DNA from: Pelargonium cotyledonis
Taxonomy: Eukaryota > Streptophyta > Magnoliopsida > Geraniales > Geraniaceae
DNA length: 23,615 nt
Direction: 5' to 3'
Assembly (NCBI GenBank): GCA_036897625.1
Contig: JAYMTA010000857.1
Location: 1-23,615, forward strand
This document shows positions 21,201 through 23,615 of the stretch, one piece after another. The position numbers and the translations under genes were made by a program. Under the pieces are notes generated by a model. That model saw only the letters and a list, made by a program, of their open reading frames with translations, was not told the DNA's origin and did not search any database. Numbering within the stretch: position 1 is the stretch's first letter; every line of letters begins with the position of its first letter.

Positions 21201-23011
21201 CTTCTGCAATAATACATAGCATCAATAGAGATTAACATTAGTGTCCACTTATCAGTTAAAGGATGGATTTAGCTACTTCTATACAAGACAAAATATGAAG
21301 CAAACGACTGCTGGATGGGGTAAAAAACAAACTACATGTTCAATATTCCTGAAATCTTAATTAGCCATAACAACAAAATCATCACGGCCCTCTATCGGTT
21401 CAACTAACAAATGATATGAATCCAACAACTCACCGATCCTGTAAAAAACTTTTTGAAATGATATTTTACTTAAAACATATACATGGTGAGAGAACATGAC
21501 TGAATCTGTATTCTTACTTGCAAGCGGCTATGGACATTCAGCATGAAGTCGTGGAAATGGATCCTCTTTTTCCTCCAGTTGTCAGGCCTGTGAAATGTGG
21601 AATTATTCATAGGAAAAAAAATACTAAATGGAAATAGAGCAAAAATGAAAAATTAAGTAATTGAAATTAACATGCATCTGTACTCTGTAGCACATTGCTC
21701 CAAAACCATGCTTACATTTCAAACTTACTAGGATTTTTCCGAAGTTATCTACTGTGTTAAATGATTTAAGTAAATCAAGTGCACCATACTTACAGTTGAT
21801 TGAAAAACAAGTCCATCAACATAGTTTTTCCAGTGCCCACGCCTCCATAAAGATAAAGTCCTTTCACTGGTGAGATTGAAGATTGTGGCATGAAACGAGA
21901 CCACAACCATCTACTCCTATAAGGCAAAATAAACAGTAACAAAATGAAGAAATCAGAATTAGTTCGTAAATGAGGATGAGAACTCACAATAAAATGGCGT
22001 GGAAGTAGCAGCATTACAGAAAGGATGTGACACAATGAGATTAAAGAGTGAACTATGTGGGTATATACCTCCCAGATTTCTCAGAAGCTGCATAACGGTC
22101 CAACTTGCAGGCATCAGCTGACTGAACAAGCTCGTCATATAGTCTTTGGAGTTCTTTTAAGGTGCCTATCTGTAAAGATCAATATCAGAATCTCTAACAT
22201 AGACACTCAAAGCGCTAAATATCTTAAAGCATTTAGTTTAAGTTCCTTCATTCCTTGCCAACACATCATAATGCCCACCCATCTTTCACACAAACCCTCC
22301 AATATATTAAACAAACAAATTCAAACAATACATGTCAAAATGAGTTTGAGCAAAGACATGCTACACGGACTGTTCCATAATGTGAACCTGAATCCAAAGG
22401 TGTACATAAATACAATAGATATAAACCCCATTAGAAAGGCAAAAGCTTCTATTGTTATTTGCACAACTGCTATTTCTTTCCCATGTTATTCCACAAAACA
22501 AACAATATGAACAAAAACACACATCATTGTTAATTCATTCTCAGCTCAAGTGGCCGAAAAACAATCTGCATGCAAGCTAAAATATGTCATACCTGACAGC
22601 TATCACCATCCACAAGTTCCCCTGCAGCAATTCTTCGTTCATACTCCACAAAAGGCCCTGCCCTGTTCAACTCTGAAATGCAACCCATGAATTTCAAAAT
22701 AATGTTAATTCTTGTTCAAGAAATTTATAACATTAATGCAAAAGGCGTCGAGCATATAGCAGAGCAAGTACAAGTGACAACAAGACACCTCTATCCGTAA
22801 CATTAGCTGTGTATGCACATAGAGTTCTTGATACAATATACGATGGCTGAAGAATTCTATTGATTTGAGCATTGTAGGTGAGTCTACGAGCAGGACTTGG
22901 ATCAGTATTTATCAAATGCCTCCACCTTCTCTCACAACCACTCAAATGACTATAATTTGCATGTCTAGTATTCGATCGAAGCTGTCGGACCAACCGGACT
23001 ATTGCTCTCAT
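18226..23011 (-). CDS. AFG1: AFG1/LACE1-like mitochondrial AAA ATPase
   Basis: Coding exons in transcript order: 23011-22789, 22672-22593, 22169-22069, 21916-21794, 21587-21518, 21203-21117, 21009-20944, 20831-20739, 20513-20457, 20360-20232, 20142-20052, 19957-19869, 18939-18749, 18331-18226 (1506 bases, 501 aa; Arabidopsis At4g30490 is about 497). Residues 1-70 are rich in Arg and hydroxylated residues and poor in acidic ones, a good mitochondrial presequence. The Walker A motif GGVGTGKT is at 159-166, Walker B LLCLDEF at 221-227, and a sensor-1-like TSNR at 255-258. EYERRIAAGEL near 84-94, FHDFMLNVHSRLQ at 187-199 and the NRTAAYRFVTLVD segment ending at 403 are family blocks. The C-terminus has a Ser/Arg-rich stretch (about 436-446) before DNELGFAKDRTISR. 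AFG1 proteins are matrix AAA ATPases linked to turnover of cytochrome oxidase subunits. The ATG at 23011 is chosen; an open frame extends two codons upstream only to a TTG. Confidence 0.95.
18402..18416. repeat. (CA)n microsatellite
   Basis: Short CA run in the last intron of the AFG1 gene (18332-18748). The rest of that intron holds nothing recognisable. Confidence 0.8.
19394..19686. mobile_element. Stowaway-type MITE in AFG1 intron
   Basis: A 293-base element flanked by TA on each side (19392-19393 and 19687-19688). The right end read inward is CTCCCTCCATCCC, nearly the classic Stowaway terminal repeat CTCCCTCCGTCCC. The left end is CTCCTTTTTGTCCC, a degraded version. Subterminal AGTGGAC/GTATCCACTT text is also typical. 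There is no coding capacity; the elements are mobilised by Tc1/mariner transposases. It lies in the 929-base intron between coding exons 12 and 13. Confidence 0.8.
19478..19549. repeat. 36-bp tandem duplication inside the Stowaway
   Basis: Two adjacent 36-base units, 19478-19513 and 19514-19549, each containing CTTATGTGCCCC or a close variant and an ACGTGACTTTGTTG segment. The first has a full CACGTG G-box core, the second GACGTG. Three or four mismatches separate the units. Confidence 0.75.
22170..22592 (-). other. AFG1 intron between coding exons 2 and 3
   Basis: A 423-base intron, donor GTATGA and acceptor TTTACAG. It lies within a 151-codon plus-strand ORF (22055-22510) that has no family resemblance. 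Nothing else is recognised. Confidence 0.75.
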
Positions 23012-23380
23012 CTTCAATCCCGGACAAAACCAAAAATTTAAATGAATAGAAGCCTCAGCAACTCAGCTGTAAATATATGAGCTTCAAGCCTCAAAGATTG
23101 ATTTTTATGCCTCACAACAATTCAATTCCTGAAACAACTGCCAAAGAGCATCAAAACTCTGAACTAAACAAGAATTCAAAAATAAATCAAACATTCCACG
23201 CACTCAATCTTCTCAATTATAGATCCCATTTAAATCGCGACATCTCCCACAATCGTGGAAAGAAAACAACATTTTCAAATCGACACTAAACCCGATTGGG
23301 GTCAACATGCAAAGAGACAATTTTGACTCTTGAAACGGCACGAACATAAAAATCAAACAAAACCCAAAGAAACCATACCT
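23012..23380 (-). other. Probable AFG1 5'-UTR intron
   Basis: On the minus strand a good donor CGCAG|GTATGG lies at 23381/23380, and an AG (TTGAAG) sits directly before the ATG at 23011. The intervening text is AT-rich and intron-like. The acceptor is weak, with no long pyrimidine tract next to it, so the 3' boundary could be elsewhere in the leader. Confidence 0.4.
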
Positions 23381-23545
23381 GCGTTACGAGATTGGAGCAG
23401 CTCGAAAGAAGGGTTTTTCGGGTCACGTAATTAATGTTGGTCAGGAAAGAGGTTGACTTTGGGAAGAGCAGAAAGAGAGGCCAGGACTTCGAGGGAAGTC
23501 CTGGAAACACGAAAAGGACGAAGAAGAGCGAGGAGGATTGGTTTG
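23381..23545 (-). other. AFG1 5'-UTR exon and promoter edge
   Basis: On the minus strand this is a C/T-rich leader without ATG codons, carrying the 23481-23504 hairpin. Just upstream is CCAAT (within 23534-23545 on the minus strand), followed by A-rich and CCACC-rich promoter sequence that runs to the window end. The transcription start is inferred to lie near 23500-23535. Confidence 0.45.
23481..23504. promoter_or_regulatory. Perfect 10-bp hairpin in AFG1 leader
   Basis: Arms CCAGGACTTC and GAAGTCCTGG flank a four-base loop (GAGG on the plus strand, CCTC in the transcript). The stem is fully paired and GC-rich at its base, so it should be stable in RNA. It sits near the predicted 5' end of the AFG1 transcript. 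Confidence 0.6.
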
Positions 23546-23615
23546 ATTTTGGTGGGTGGGTTTTTTGTTGTTTTTTTTGGGGCCTTTGGCAGTTTTAAAA
23601 CTTTTTTGGTTTTTT

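Noticed and set aside
22055..22510. 151-codon plus-strand ORF
   Set aside because: Overlaps AFG1 coding exon 3 and intron sequence in antisense; no family resemblance and no splice or codon signal of its own.
23012..23017. Start of AFG1 two codons earlier at 23017
   Set aside because: The codon there is TTG; the first ATG is at 23011.
23286..23510. 74-codon minus-strand ORF in the AFG1 leader as an upstream ORF
   Set aside because: It begins with GTG, not ATG, and runs through the likely leader donor at 23380; no ATG is present in the leader exon.
1..23615. tRNA, rRNA, CRISPR, operon or phage features
   Set aside because: No cloverleaf, rRNA text or regularly spaced repeats were seen; intron structure shows a plant nuclear genome, so bacterial feature types do not apply.

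Overview
This window is nuclear DNA from a flowering plant, most likely a eudicot; I do not try to name the species. It is AT-rich. Its genes are cut into many short exons by GT-AG introns, and MITE-type transposons and microsatellites lie in the introns and spacers. All three genes match well-known plant families. Exon models were built by hand from splice signals, frame continuity and remembered family sequence. Each closes into one uninterrupted reading frame.

Layout, left to right. (1) 1-1090: spacer with a probable Helitron 3' end near 115 and an unrecognised small minus-strand ORF. (2) 1091-1728: a dead local copy of exons 3-4 of the next gene. (3) 2520-8266, plus strand: TTC1/TPR1-type tetratricopeptide co-chaperone-like protein, 5 exons, 264 aa. 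Its last intron carries an 849-bp hAT-like MITE, and the pseudogene copy upstream preserves the matching empty site. (4) 8267-10192: convergent spacer with repeat debris. (5) 10193-17049 or beyond, minus strand: ANTH-domain (AP180/CALM-type) clathrin-assembly protein, 15 coding exons plus a 5'-UTR exon, 375 aa, with an unusually short tail. (6) 17236-18225: spacer holding the ANTH promoter and the 3' end of the next gene. (7) 18226 to about 23540, minus strand: mitochondrial AFG1/LACE1-type AAA ATPase, 14 coding exons plus a probable 5'-UTR exon, 501 aa. A Stowaway MITE sits in its penultimate intron, and a perfect 10-bp hairpin lies in its leader.

The three genes do not form a pathway. TTC1 acts with cytosolic chaperones (and has been linked to ethylene receptors in plants), the ANTH protein acts in endocytosis, and AFG1 in mitochondrial protein quality control. 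From memory, the TTC1 and AFG1 orthologues are also neighbours in Arabidopsis (At4g30480/At4g30490), so the ANTH gene between them is a lineage difference worth checking.

I found no convincing new biological system. The most informative structure is the time-ordered record around TTC1: partial gene duplication, then MITE insertion into one copy with the other copy serving as the unoccupied reference. Other points of interest are the short ANTH tail with a competing splice acceptor and the AFG1 leader hairpin.
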